A stretch of 64,000 nucleotides of DNA from Lentzea sp. NEAU-D7 (GTDB taxonomy: Bacteria > Actinomycetota > Actinomycetes > Mycobacteriales > Pseudonocardiaceae): the NCBI RefSeq assembly GCF_026242055.1, contig NZ_JAPJDL010000007.1, forward strand, positions 164,994 through 228,993, read 5' to 3'. The notes beneath the pieces are model-generated. The model was given only the letters and a program-made list of their open reading frames with translations, made no database searches and was not told the origin of the DNA. This document shows positions 7,663 to 16,143 of this stretch, one piece after another (the stretch's first letter is position 1; every line of letters begins with the position of its first letter). A program made the translations under genes and the position numbers.

Positions 7663-8949
7663 GTGCGTCCGAACCGCTGGATCAGCGTGGTGATCTGCGC
7701 CGTCGTGTCCGCCGCCGTCACGTCGTGTGGTGCGGGTGGGGTGGCCAACCGGAGCGCTGACGGCAAGACCGAGCTGACCGTGGCCACGTTCAACGAGTTC
7801 GGTTACGAGGAGTTGTTCAAGGCGTACGAGGCCGCGCACCCGGACGTCAAGATCACCCACCGCAAGACGGGTCAGGGCGCTCCGCACCACCAGAACCTCT
7901 TCACCAAGCTGGGCGCGGGGGCCGGCCTCGCCGACGTCGAGGCGGTCGAGGAGGGGTACCTGAGCCAGGTCATGGCCAAGTCCGACCAGTTCCACGACCT
8001 GCTGGAGATCGGTCCGAAGGAGGTGACTCCGGACCGCTGGCTGAAGTGGAAGGCCGACGCCGCGACCACCAAGGACCGCAGGCTGATCGGCTACGGCACG
8101 GACATCGGCCCGCTGGCCATGTGCTACCGCAAGGACCTCTTCGCCCAGGCCGGCCTGCCCTCACAGCCCGACGACGTCAAGCGGCTCTTCGCCACGTGGG
8201 ACAGCTACTTCGCGGCGGGCGACAAGTTCGTCGCCAAGGTGCCCGGCGTGGCCTGGTTCGACAGCGCGGCGCAGATCTTCAACGCCATGCACAACCAGCA
8301 CGACGTCGGCTACTTCGACAAGTCCGACCAGCTGGTCGTCGAGTCGAACCCGGACATCAGGAGCGACTGGGCCGCCGTCACGAACGCCGTGGCCAAGGGG
8401 CAGTCGGCGAAGCTCGTCGCGTTCAGCAACGAGTGGAACACCGGCTTCAAGCTCGGCAGGTTCGCCACCAAGACGTGCCCGTCGTGGATGCTCGGCGTCA
8501 TCGAGGCCCAGGCGGGGCCGGAGAACGCCGGCAAGTGGGCCGTCACCGACGTGTTCCCCAACGGCGGCGGCAACTGGGGTGGCTCGTACCTGACCGTGCC
8601 GAAGCAGAGCAAGAACGCGGCCGCGGCCGCGGCGCTCGCGGCCTGGCTGACCGCTCCGGAACAGCAGGTCAAGGCGTTCCAGGCCAAGGGGACGTTCCCC
8701 AGCCAGATCGACGCCCTGGAGAACAGGTCGCTGCTGGAGCACGTCAACACCTACTTCGACAACGTCAAGGCAGGCGCGCTGTTCGCCGCGCAGGTGCAGA
8801 AGGTCAAGGCGGCGCAGCACAAGGGCCCTGCCGACGGGCAGATCCAGGACAACGTGTTCGGCCCGGCCCTGCAGTCCGTCGAGCAGGGCAAGCGCGCGGA
8901 CGAGGCCTGGAACACCGCCGTCGCGGAGGCGAAGAAAACCGCCAAGTGA
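7663..8949 (+). CDS. CebE-like ABC transporter sugar-binding lipoprotein
   Basis: An extracellular solute-binding protein of 428 residues. GTG 7663 is preceded by GAGGAG with a six-base spacer. The N-terminus is a lipoprotein signal with a lipobox ending TSC (about residues 19-21), so the mature protein should be lipid-anchored outside the membrane. The body matches the cellobiose-binding CebE type: TELTVATFNEFGY, GTDIGPLAMCYRKDLFA, CPSWMLGVIEAQ and the C-terminal AAWLTAPEQQ. Such proteins normally feed a CebFG-type permease with an MsiK ATPase. No permease, ATPase, beta-glucosidase or cebR lies in this window, so this is an orphan copy. Two CebR boxes upstream point to cello-oligosaccharide control. 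The true ligand is inferred. Confidence 0.88.
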   Translation: MRPNRWISVVICAVVSAAVTSCGAGGVANRSADGKTELTVATFNEFGYEELFKAYEAAHPDVKITHRKTGQGAPHHQNLFTKLGAGAGLADVEAVEEGYLSQVMAKSDQFHDLLEIGPKEVTPDRWLKWKADAATTKDRRLIGYGTDIGPLAMCYRKDLFAQAGLPSQPDDVKRLFATWDSYFAAGDKFVAKVPGVAWFDSAAQIFNAMHNQHDVGYFDKSDQLVVESNPDIRSDWAAVTNAVAKGQSAKLVAFSNEWNTGFKLGRFATKTCPSWMLGVIEAQAGPENAGKWAVTDVFPNGGGNWGGSYLTVPKQSKNAAAAAALAAWLTAPEQQVKAFQAKGTFPSQIDALENRSLLEHVNTYFDNVKAGALFAAQVQKVKAAQHKGPADGQIQDNVFGPALQSVEQGKRADEAWNTAVAEAKKTAK

Positions 8950-8958
8950 CGGCATCCG

Positions 8959-9801
8959 TCACGCCTCGAGGAACTCCAGAGCTTCGGCGACGAACTCTTC
9001 GTGGCGCTGGAAGATGCCGCCGTGCCCGGCATCGGGGTACAGCGTGAGCCGGGCGTCGGGCAGACGCCGGGCCAGGTCGGCGGAGTTGCCGCTCGGCACC
9101 ATCCTGTCGTGGTCGCCGTTCGCGACGAGGACCGGCTGCTGGATCACCGTCAGGTCGGAAGGCCGCTGAACGCCCCACTCGTGGATCGCTTTGAGCTGGT
9201 TGCGGAACGCCGTCACGGAGATCGACCTGTCCCTGTCGTGCGTGCGTTCCTTCAAGCGGTTCACGAACTGCCGGGCCGCAGCCTTGCCGTCGGCGGTCCG
9301 GGTGAAGAACAGGTACTCCTTGGGATCCCTGAAGGTGAGTGCGGCCTTCAGGCTGTCGAGCAGGGTGACGGCGGTGACCCTGTCGATGCCTTCGCCACCG
9401 GCGGGGCCGGTGCCCGCGAGGATCATCCTGCGGACGAGCTGTGGTTCCTCCGCCGCGATCACCTGGGCGACGAAGCCGCCCAGTGAGAAGCCGAGCAGGT
9501 CGACCCGGTCGTGGCCCAGTGCCCGGATGAAGGCGACGGCGTCCCGCGCCATCGCGTCCACCGAGCGCGGTGTCCTGCCTCGGGATGCACCGACTCCGCG
9601 GTTGTCGAAGGTGATCACCCGGTGCCTGGCGGCGATGCCGTCTACGACGCGGGGGTCCCAGTTGTCCAGCACGGCGGCCAGGTGGTTCAGGAAGATCACC
9701 GGCGTGCCGGTGTCCGGGCCCAGTTGGCGGTAGGCGAACGTCGTTCCGCCGACGTCCACGGTCTGGGTCGGCGTGTCCTTGTGAGCGGTGAGCACGGTCA
9801 T
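8959..9801 (-). CDS. Alpha/beta-fold hydrolase
   Basis: A cytoplasmic hydrolase of 280 residues. The oxyanion/strand segment VIFLNHLAAVLDNWD, the nucleophile elbow GFSLGG (Ser near 113), an acid in NGDHDRM and a C-terminal histidine in PDAGHGGIF give a complete Ser-Asp-His triad. Closest in appearance to the haloperoxidase/esterase type. It lies downstream of a quinone-oxidoreductase-like gene on the same strand, 24 bases apart, so the two are probably co-transcribed from the promoter shared with the divergent tetR gene. Substrate unknown. Confidence 0.85.
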   Translation of the reverse strand: MTVLTAHKDTPTQTVDVGGTTFAYRQLGPDTGTPVIFLNHLAAVLDNWDPRVVDGIAARHRVITFDNRGVGASRGRTPRSVDAMARDAVAFIRALGHDRVDLLGFSLGGFVAQVIAAEEPQLVRRMILAGTGPAGGEGIDRVTAVTLLDSLKAALTFRDPKEYLFFTRTADGKAAARQFVNRLKERTHDRDRSISVTAFRNQLKAIHEWGVQRPSDLTVIQQPVLVANGDHDRMVPSGNSADLARRLPDARLTLYPDAGHGGIFQRHEEFVAEALEFLEA

Positions 9802-9825
9802 GACAACTCCTTCTCGGGCTGGCTC

Positions 9826-10830
9826 CTACCTGACCTTCACGACGACCTTGCCCTTGGCGCGTCCTGTTCGGACGTACGCCAGGGCGTCGTTGGTCGCCTC
9901 GAAGGGGAAGACCCGGTCGACGACCGGTTCGACGACCCCGGCGTCGACGAGCGAGGTGATCTCGGCCAGCTGCTGCCCGTTCGCCCGCATGAAGAGGAAC
10001 GAGTAGGCGACCTGGCGGCGTCGTGCCGCCTTCCTGACGCGGTGGCTCAGGACCCTCATCACCGGCCGCAGGATCCACGGCCCGCCGAGCTCTCTGGCGA
10101 AGGCGGGATCCGGCGGGCCGGAGATCGAGACGAGCTTTCCGCCCGGCTTCAGCACGCGCAGCGACTTCTCGAGCGTCTTGTCGTCCAGGCTGTGCAGCAC
10201 CACGTCGTAGTCGCGCAGGACGGCCTCGAAGTCGTCCGCGCGGTAGTCGATCACGACGTCGGCGCCGAGCCGCCGGACGAGGTCGACGTTGGCCGTGCTG
10301 GTCGTCGTGGCCACGGTGGCGCCCAGGTGCTTCGCCAGCTGGATCGCGAACGTCCCCACGCCGCCGGCACCCGCCTGGATGAAGACCTTCTGCCCCTCGC
10401 GCAGGCCGGCTACCTCGACCAGCGCCTGCCAGGCGGTCAGTCCGACCAGAGGGATGGCGGCGGCCTCCTCCATCGTGAGCCTCGCCGGCTTCAGCGCCAG
10501 GTCGTCCTCGCTGACGGAGATGAGCTCCGCGAAGGTGCCGATCCTGCCCTTGTCCGGCCGGGCGCAGACCTCGTCACCGGGCTGGAACCCCCGCACCCCG
10601 GCGCCCACCCGGACCACGACACCGGCGACGTCGTTGCCCAGGACGAACGGCGGGCGGTAGGGCAGGACGAGCTTGAACTCCCCGTCCCTGATCTTGAGGT
10701 CCAGGGCGTTGACGCCCGCGGCGTGGACCTGGACCAGGACGTCGTGCTCCCCCACCTCCGGCTCGGGCACGTCACCGGCCCGGAGGGCGTTGCCGCTCTT
10801 CCCGTAGCGGTCGACGATGAACGCACGCAC
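9826..10830 (-). CDS. NADP-dependent zinc-independent oxidoreductase (quinone oxidoreductase type, MDR family)
   Basis: A medium-chain dehydrogenase/reductase of 334 residues. The GroES-like N-terminus (RAFIVDRYG, then VHAAGVNALDLKIRDG) lacks catalytic zinc cysteines. The Rossmann domain carries AGAGGVGTFAIQLAKHLGA. GTG 10830 starts exactly at the conserved RAFIVD; the frame runs further upstream but that part is non-homologous. It probably reduces enones or quinones with NADPH. A TetR-family gene is divergent across a 124-base gap with operator-like repeats, which suggests ligand-induced expression. Confidence 0.85.
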   Translation of the reverse strand: MRAFIVDRYGKSGNALRAGDVPEPEVGEHDVLVQVHAAGVNALDLKIRDGEFKLVLPYRPPFVLGNDVAGVVVRVGAGVRGFQPGDEVCARPDKGRIGTFAELISVSEDDLALKPARLTMEEAAAIPLVGLTAWQALVEVAGLREGQKVFIQAGAGGVGTFAIQLAKHLGATVATTTSTANVDLVRRLGADVVIDYRADDFEAVLRDYDVVLHSLDDKTLEKSLRVLKPGGKLVSISGPPDPAFARELGGPWILRPVMRVLSHRVRKAARRRQVAYSFLFMRANGQQLAEITSLVDAGVVEPVVDRVFPFEATNDALAYVRTGRAKGKVVVKVR

Positions 10831-10856
10831 GTCAGCCCACCTTCCAAGCGATTGTA

Positions 10857-10929
10857 TTACGACCATACGACCATAAGCTCGGACGTGAGCCAGCGGCAAG
10901 GGATCCGGCGGATTTGAATTATGATCGTA
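10857..10929. promoter_or_regulatory. Operator-like repeats in the tetR/oxidoreductase gap
   Basis: TTACGACCATA (10857-10867) runs into TACGACCATAA (10866-10876), and TTATGATCGTA (10919-10929) is its inverted counterpart with one mismatch. Two half-site clusters in opposite orientation flank the divergent promoters, as expected for a local TetR regulator. Confidence 0.5.
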
Positions 10930-10954
10930 CTAACATCGAGGCGCGGAGGGGCAC

Positions 10955-11527
10955 GTGGCGCGGTACGGCAAGGAGCACAAGCTCGCGACGAGGCAGCGGA
11001 TCATCGAGACGGCGGGCCGCCGGTTCAAGCGCAGCGGCATCGACGGCTCCGGCGTCGCCACGCTCATGGCGGACGCGGGACTCACCAACGGCGCCTTCTA
11101 CGCCCACTTCGAGTCCAAGGAGGACCTGGTCGCCACCGCGGTCTCCGACCAGCTGCGCGAGCAGCGCGAGCGACTCGCGGCCGTCGCACCCGGCCGCGCC
11201 GGGCTGGAGCAGATCGTTCGCGCGTACCTCTCCCCCGAGCACCGCGACCACCCGGAAGAGGGCTGCCCGTCCGCGGCCCTGCTCGACGAGATCAGCCGGT
11301 GCGGCGAGCCGACGAGGCGGACCTACACCGACAGCGTGCTCGCGATCATGGACGACTTCGCCGCGCGCCTGGCGCCGGAAGACCCGGAGTCGGCCCGCAC
11401 CACGGTTCTCAGCGTCTACGCCCTGATGGTCGGCACCTTGCAGCTCTCCCGCGCCCTGACCGATCAGAAGCTCGCCGACGACCTCTTGGAGCAAGGCATC
11501 CGCAACGCGCTGGCGCTGCTCGATTAG
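10955..11527 (+). CDS. TetR/AcrR family transcriptional regulator
   Basis: A regulator of 190 residues with the N-terminal TetR helix-turn-helix (TRQRIIETAGRRFKRSGI, then TNGAFYAHFESKEDLV). The C-terminal part begins EQIVRAYLSPEHRD and includes GCPSAALLDEI, as in TetR_C_33-like proteins that often control adjacent reductases. GTG 10955 is preceded by GGAGGG. It is divergent from the oxidoreductase/hydrolase pair, its likely target. It ends convergently with the marR gene; the two stop codons overlap by two bases. Confidence 0.9.
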   Translation: MARYGKEHKLATRQRIIETAGRRFKRSGIDGSGVATLMADAGLTNGAFYAHFESKEDLVATAVSDQLREQRERLAAVAPGRAGLEQIVRAYLSPEHRDHPEEGCPSAALLDEISRCGEPTRRTYTDSVLAIMDDFAARLAPEDPESARTTVLSVYALMVGTLQLSRALTDQKLADDLLEQGIRNALALLD

Positions 11528-12006
11528 GGCGTGCTCGCCGCGATGTCCTGCACGGCCTGGCAGGCACTCGGCACCGGGTCCAGCTCGTTGACGTGCCCGG
11601 CCAGCCTGCAGAGCAGCGCCTTGAACGTCTCCCGGTCGCCCGCGGAGAGGCCGGAGAGGACGTGCGCCTCGGCGTGGGACAGGCGCAGGTCCAGTTCTCG
11701 CAACCGGGCGCGCCCCACGTCGGTCGCCACGACCAGGCGGGTGCGGCGGTCGGTGGGGGCCGGGCGGCGTTCGACCAGCGACGCCCGTTCCAGGTCGTCC
11801 AGCAGGTAGGTCATGACCGTCCGGTCTATGCCCAGCTGCTGGCAGAGCGCGGACTGGCTTTCCGGCTGGTCACGGGTGGCGGCGGTGAGGATCTGGTAGC
11901 CGCGGTGGCCGCCCGGGAGGTCGCCGACGGCCTGGTTCGTCGCCTTGACGAAGGCGCGGAACACCACGCCGAGGGTCCAGCCGAAGTCGTCCTCTAGCGC
12001 GGTCAC
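11524..12006 (-). CDS. MarR family transcriptional regulator
   Basis: A winged-helix regulator of 160 residues. Core elements are SQSALCQQLGIDRTVMTYLL (recognition region) and ERRPAPTDRRTRLVVATD (wing). GTG 12006 was chosen; the frame is open to 12072, but that would overlap the divergent gene start and its operator. Two palindromes in the gap (12027-12053) look like its operator. It probably controls the divergent flavin-dependent oxidoreductase and itself. Confidence 0.88.
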   Translation of the reverse strand: MTALEDDFGWTLGVVFRAFVKATNQAVGDLPGGHRGYQILTAATRDQPESQSALCQQLGIDRTVMTYLLDDLERASLVERRPAPTDRRTRLVVATDVGRARLRELDLRLSHAEAHVLSGLSAGDRETFKALLCRLAGHVNELDPVPSACQAVQDIAASTP

Positions 12007-12026
12007 CCGGCCAATGATAGCCGCGA

Positions 12027-12053
12027 CAGAACGTCTGTGAAGCAGAACATCTG
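12027..12053. promoter_or_regulatory. Tandem palindromic MarR operator
   Basis: CAGAACGTCTG (12027-12037) and CAGAACATCTG (12043-12053) are near-identical 11-mers. Each is a palindrome of CAGA and TCTG arms around three bases. They sit 16 bp centre to centre and 18 bp upstream of the LLM gene start. Confidence 0.65.
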
Positions 12054-12070
12054 CGTGGCATACTTTCGGC

Positions 12071-13465
12071 ATGACAGACTACGGCCACCCACTCGAGTTC
12101 GGGGTGTTCCTGCCGCCCGGCGCCGAGCGGTTCGCCGACACCTTGCGGCTCGCTCAGGCCGCTGACGTGCTCGGACTGGACCTCGTCAGCATCCAGGACC
12201 ACCCGTACAACGCGGCGAACCTCGACACGTGGACGTCGTTGTCGGTCATCGCCGCGTCCACCACCAACGTCCGCGTGTTCCCCAACGTCGCGAACCTGCC
12301 TCTCAGGCCGCCTGCCGTGCTTGCGCGCGCGGCGGCGAGCCTTGACGTCATCAGCGGTGGGCGCGTTGAGCTCGGGCTTGGCGCGGGCGCGTTCTGGGAC
12401 GCCATCGCCGCCATGGACGGGCCGCACCGCACGCCCGCCGAGTCGGTCGAGGCGCTCGAAGAAGCCATCGCGGTGATCAAGGCACTGTGGACACCCGGTC
12501 GCGGCATTCGCCTGCACGGCAAGCACTACTCGCTCAACGGGGCGCGGCCCGGACCGTTCCCCGTGCATGAGATCGGCATCTGGCTCGGTGCCTACAAGAA
12601 GCGGATACTGCGGCTCACCGGCCAGAAAGCCGACGGTTGGCTGCCGTCGAGTCCCTATGCGCCACCGCAACAACTCAAAGCGATGAACGCCATCATCGAC
12701 GAGGCGGCACAAGAAGCCGGGCGCAAGCCCGAGGACATCCGCCGCATCTACAACATCGGAACCGAGTTCACAGCCGAACAACTCGCCGAACTGGCACTCG
12801 ACGACGGCATGAGCGGATTCGTCCTGATGGTCAACACCGACGACGAGCTGCGCACGTTCGCGGAAGAGGTCGCACCGGCCGTGCGCGAGATCGTGCAGAA
12901 GGAACGCGGTCCGAAACTCCTGTGGGACGAGTCGACGCGACCAAAAGGCCCGGCGCCTGAAGCGGACGCCGTCTACACCGCTTCGGGCAGGGCGATGGGC
13001 CGTCAGCTGATCGGCGTCCACAACCACCTGCGCGAGGAGCTGACGAAGGTCCGCTCGATCATCAAGCAGGCCGTGGACGGCACGATCGACGTCGGCGAGG
13101 CGCGGTCCGAGATCAACACGATGACCATGCGCCAGAACAACTGGACGATGGGCGCGTACTGCGAGAGCTACTGCCGGCTCGTCACCATCCACCACACGCT
13201 CGAGGACACCAGCCTCTACCCGCAGCTCAGAGCGGGTGACGCACGGCTCGGGCCCGTCCTCGACCGGCTGACCGAGGAGCACCACGTCATCCACGAGGTG
13301 CTCGAACGCCTGGACGCCGCCCTGGTGGCCACGGTCGCGGAGCCGCGGAAGATCGTCCAGGTGCAGGAGGCGGTCGACCTGCTCACCGAGACGCTGCTCT
13401 CGCACCTGTCCTACGAGGAGCACGAACTGGTCGAGCCGATGGCCCGCATCCCGTACCACCACTGA
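12071..13465 (+). CDS. LLM-class flavin-dependent oxidoreductase fused to a hemerythrin-like domain
   Basis: A protein of 464 residues in two parts. Residues about 1-295 are a bacterial-luciferase-like monooxygenase (FGVFLPPG, GGRVELGLGAGAFWD, GWLPSSPYAPP). Residues about 325-460 form an HHE hemerythrin-like helical bundle with the iron-ligand pattern HNHLREE, HHTLEDTSLYP, EEHHVIHEVL and SHLSYEEHE. The first part likely uses F420 or FMN. The second binds a di-iron or single iron centre and may sense or bind oxygen or NO. Single-chain fusions place an oxygen-binding module on a flavin enzyme. The gene is divergent from marR, with tandem operators upstream, so it is probably stress- or ligand-induced. 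Confidence 0.9.
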   Translation: MTDYGHPLEFGVFLPPGAERFADTLRLAQAADVLGLDLVSIQDHPYNAANLDTWTSLSVIAASTTNVRVFPNVANLPLRPPAVLARAAASLDVISGGRVELGLGAGAFWDAIAAMDGPHRTPAESVEALEEAIAVIKALWTPGRGIRLHGKHYSLNGARPGPFPVHEIGIWLGAYKKRILRLTGQKADGWLPSSPYAPPQQLKAMNAIIDEAAQEAGRKPEDIRRIYNIGTEFTAEQLAELALDDGMSGFVLMVNTDDELRTFAEEVAPAVREIVQKERGPKLLWDESTRPKGPAPEADAVYTASGRAMGRQLIGVHNHLREELTKVRSIIKQAVDGTIDVGEARSEINTMTMRQNNWTMGAYCESYCRLVTIHHTLEDTSLYPQLRAGDARLGPVLDRLTEEHHVIHEVLERLDAALVATVAEPRKIVQVQEAVDLLTETLLSHLSYEEHELVEPMARIPYHH

Positions 13466-13521
13466 GTGCACTTGGGCGTGTGCGGCGCCGCGGTGCCGCC
13501 GGCTGCCAACAGACTGGGTGC

Positions 13522-13995
13522 GTGGACACCAGGAAGCGAGTCGATCCCGTCCGGCGCGGTCGCACCATCCTGGGGGCGTCGTTGCTGCTCACAGCCGCCG
13601 CCGCGGGGACGAGAGCCGCCGTCGGGTTCCGCTACGCGCCCGAGCAGGAGGCCGCGATCCGTGCGGAGGACGGCCTCGACGTCACGGTCGCGCTGCACAC
13701 CGGACTGACCTACGCGTGGCTCTTGTTCGCGGTCCTGACCGCAGCGGCCGCGATCCCGTTGCTGCTCAGCGGCTCGGGCCGGACGTTCGCCGCCGGCGTC
13801 TGCTACGCGCTCGGCATGCCGTTGCTGCTGTTCAGCATCGGCGTGATCGCCCCGATCACGACGGTCCAGACGCTGACGTGGCCGGCGTGCGGCACAGTCC
13901 TGCTTACGGGGTGCTTCGTGGTGCTGACGTCAGGACCTGTGCAGCAGCGGGAAGCTCCGAGCCGGCGCGGGCCGGCTCGGAGCCGTCGCCACTAG
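13522..13995 (+). CDS. Small multi-pass membrane protein, unknown function
   Basis: A protein of about 157 residues from GTG 13522 with four hydrophobic segments (near residues 16-37, 55-78, 85-115 and 117-135) and an arginine-rich tail. No family recognised. The start is uncertain: an upstream GTG/ATG would add non-hydrophobic residues, and no strong ribosome binding site is seen. Its stop overlaps that of the convergent protease gene in a shared CTAG. Confidence 0.6.
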   Translation: MDTRKRVDPVRRGRTILGASLLLTAAAAGTRAAVGFRYAPEQEAAIRAEDGLDVTVALHTGLTYAWLLFAVLTAAAAIPLLLSGSGRTFAAGVCYALGMPLLLFSIGVIAPITTVQTLTWPACGTVLLTGCFVVLTSGPVQQREAPSRRGPARSRRH

Positions 13996-16079
13996 CGGCC
14001 GGTCACCGTGCAGGTGGCCGTCGCGGACTTGCCGGGGTTGCTCTCCGACACGGCCGTCAAGGTCACCTTGGACATGAGCGGCCCGCCGTTGCGCTGTGCG
14101 TGCACCGGAACGTCGACCCGTCCGCCGAACTTGGCCGTGGCCAGCGCGTTCGGCACGGAGACCGTCCAGCCGTCCGCGGCCTTCGCCGTCACGCGGTAGA
14201 CGTCACCGTCGAGGTACTGGTCGACGGGCTCCGGGTGCTGCCCACCGGGAGGCGCCGTGCGACCGGTGTTGGTCAGCGGGAAGCGGCACGTCGCCACGCC
14301 CGACGAGTCGGCACGGGCCGCGGTCGGGTTGACCCGCACACCGCGCTGCTGCGGACCCGCACCGTCGAGCGACCGGATCGCCACCGTGTAGGACAGCACG
14401 CCTTGGGCGTCGCGTTGCAGGTCCAGCACGTAGAAGTGCAGGCGGTTGGCCGTGTCGACGAACTCGAACTCGCTGCCGGAGTTCGTGCCCGCGTGGAACA
14501 GCGCGTCGGACAGCTGGCGGTAGTCGCCGATCGTGATCGGGACCTTGGTGCCGTCGGGCAGGACGTAGTCGGTCATGCCGATGTCCTGCGGGTTCGCGTC
14601 GATCACCCACGTGAACGGTGCGGCGTCGACGTTCTTGGTCTTGGCCAGCATCACGCCGGAGTCCGGGGTGAACGAGTCGGCGCCCATCCGGTCCACGACT
14701 TCGAGCGTGTAGTTGTTGTAGCCGCCGCCGTCGCAGAACGGGTTGGTGGAGACGTTGCAGGACGGGGACTTGTCGCCGGTGCCCAGCGCGAGGTTGATGC
14801 CGGTCAGGCCGGTGGCGCCGGGGTTGACCTCGCGGGCGGTGATCTTCGCGATGACCGTGCCGGAGCCGGCGAGGGCCTCGCGGGACAACCGCAGGACGTT
14901 CTTCTCGTCGACGATGCCGAGCTTGATCTTGTTGCGCAACGTCTGCTGGGCGCCGAGCGACCCGCCGCCGGTCGCCGGGATGGTCCAGCGGGAGTGCGGA
15001 CCGCCCGGGCCGTTGAACGAACCGCGCGACAGCATGTCCCACGGGCCGCTGTAGTCACGGCGCGGCGGGCTGCCGTACGGGTTGTTGTAGTTGTCGCCGA
15101 TGCCGAGGATGTGGCTCAGCTCGTGCGCGTACACGCCCTGGCCGGAGCTCTCGGCCTGGGTGGACGAGCCGCCGCCCGCGTTGGGCCAGATCGACGAGCC
15201 CGCGGCCCACGAGGTCCAGTCGACGTAACGGGTGCTCGACCAGTTCGGCAGCGCGGGGTCCGGCGGGCCGAAGTCGTCGGTCACGTCCTCCTTGGTCCGG
15301 AACTTCATCATCCCGAACTCCTGCCAGGTGCCGGACTCGTCCTGGCCCGCCGACAGGTAGTAGATGAAGTCGTAGCCCGCCGGCACCTCCGCACCGACGT
15401 CGGCCACCCACGCGGCACGGCCGTCGGTGCGGATGTTGCGGTTGCAGGAATCGCCCGCGGGACACCCGGTTCCGCCCTGGAACTCCATGGCGTACTCGTG
15501 GTCCTTGCCCGGCATCGTGTACGGGCCGAACGCCTTCAGGTCGACGCCGTAGCGCCCGCCGGAGGTCTCCATCCAGTACTCGTGCACGGTGTGGCCGCGG
15601 TTGAGGGCGTTCGGCTTGTTCAGGAAGTCCTGGTAGAACTGCCCGACCTGGGCGCGCGGCACGTTGCTGGCCTCGGCGCTCGGGTTGCCGAACACCGTGG
15701 AGTTCTTGGCCTGCGTGACGACGAACGGCTGGTTCGGGTAGTCCAGCAGGACCAGCGCGCCCTTGAAGGTGCGCACCGAGCCCTTGACCGACGGGTCGGC
15801 CCAGTTCGTGCCGGGGATCTTCTTGTAGTCCCGTTCCCACGTCATGTGGTCGGGGTTGACCCAGTTCTGCGGGTCGATCGGGCCCGGGAAACCGGCCTGC
15901 GCGAGCACGCGGGCGGAGTCCCTGGACTGCTGCCACGGCTGTTGCTGCGGCCAGTGGTTGTACTGCCAGTGGTTCGACGGTTCTTCCGGAGGGGCTGCGG
16001 CCGAGTTGCCGGCGGTGAACATCGCGATCGAGAGGAGCGCGGTGATCAGCAAGGCAGGGCGCCGGTGTGTGCGTTCCAT
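13992..16079 (-). CDS. Secreted immune inhibitor A-like metalloprotease (peptidase M6)
   Basis: A protein of 695 residues with a Sec signal peptide (MERTHRRPALLITALLSIA, cleavage near AGNSAAA). The zinc site HELSH is at about 319-323, followed by ILGIGDNYN, in the M6 style. The C-terminal ~150 residues look like beta-sandwich cell-surface or substrate-binding modules. ATG 16079 is preceded by GAGGAC. The frame extends 11 codons further but without signal character. It is exported and likely degrades extracellular protein. The signal-peptide and catalytic segments look intact. Confidence 0.9.
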   Translation of the reverse strand: MERTHRRPALLITALLSIAMFTAGNSAAAPPEEPSNHWQYNHWPQQQPWQQSRDSARVLAQAGFPGPIDPQNWVNPDHMTWERDYKKIPGTNWADPSVKGSVRTFKGALVLLDYPNQPFVVTQAKNSTVFGNPSAEASNVPRAQVGQFYQDFLNKPNALNRGHTVHEYWMETSGGRYGVDLKAFGPYTMPGKDHEYAMEFQGGTGCPAGDSCNRNIRTDGRAAWVADVGAEVPAGYDFIYYLSAGQDESGTWQEFGMMKFRTKEDVTDDFGPPDPALPNWSSTRYVDWTSWAAGSSIWPNAGGGSSTQAESSGQGVYAHELSHILGIGDNYNNPYGSPPRRDYSGPWDMLSRGSFNGPGGPHSRWTIPATGGGSLGAQQTLRNKIKLGIVDEKNVLRLSREALAGSGTVIAKITAREVNPGATGLTGINLALGTGDKSPSCNVSTNPFCDGGGYNNYTLEVVDRMGADSFTPDSGVMLAKTKNVDAAPFTWVIDANPQDIGMTDYVLPDGTKVPITIGDYRQLSDALFHAGTNSGSEFEFVDTANRLHFYVLDLQRDAQGVLSYTVAIRSLDGAGPQQRGVRVNPTAARADSSGVATCRFPLTNTGRTAPPGGQHPEPVDQYLDGDVYRVTAKAADGWTVSVPNALATAKFGGRVDVPVHAQRNGGPLMSKVTLTAVSESNPGKSATATCTVTGR

Positions 16080-16143
16080 GTCCTCACCGTGGTGCAGACC
16101 GGCCCTGGTCAACCACCCGTCGATCGTCTGCTGGTCAACGGAT

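Noticed and set aside
8804-10078. 424-codon minus-strand frame across the hydrolase region
   Set aside because: A shadow of the alpha/beta hydrolase in another frame, with arginine- and proline-rich noise.
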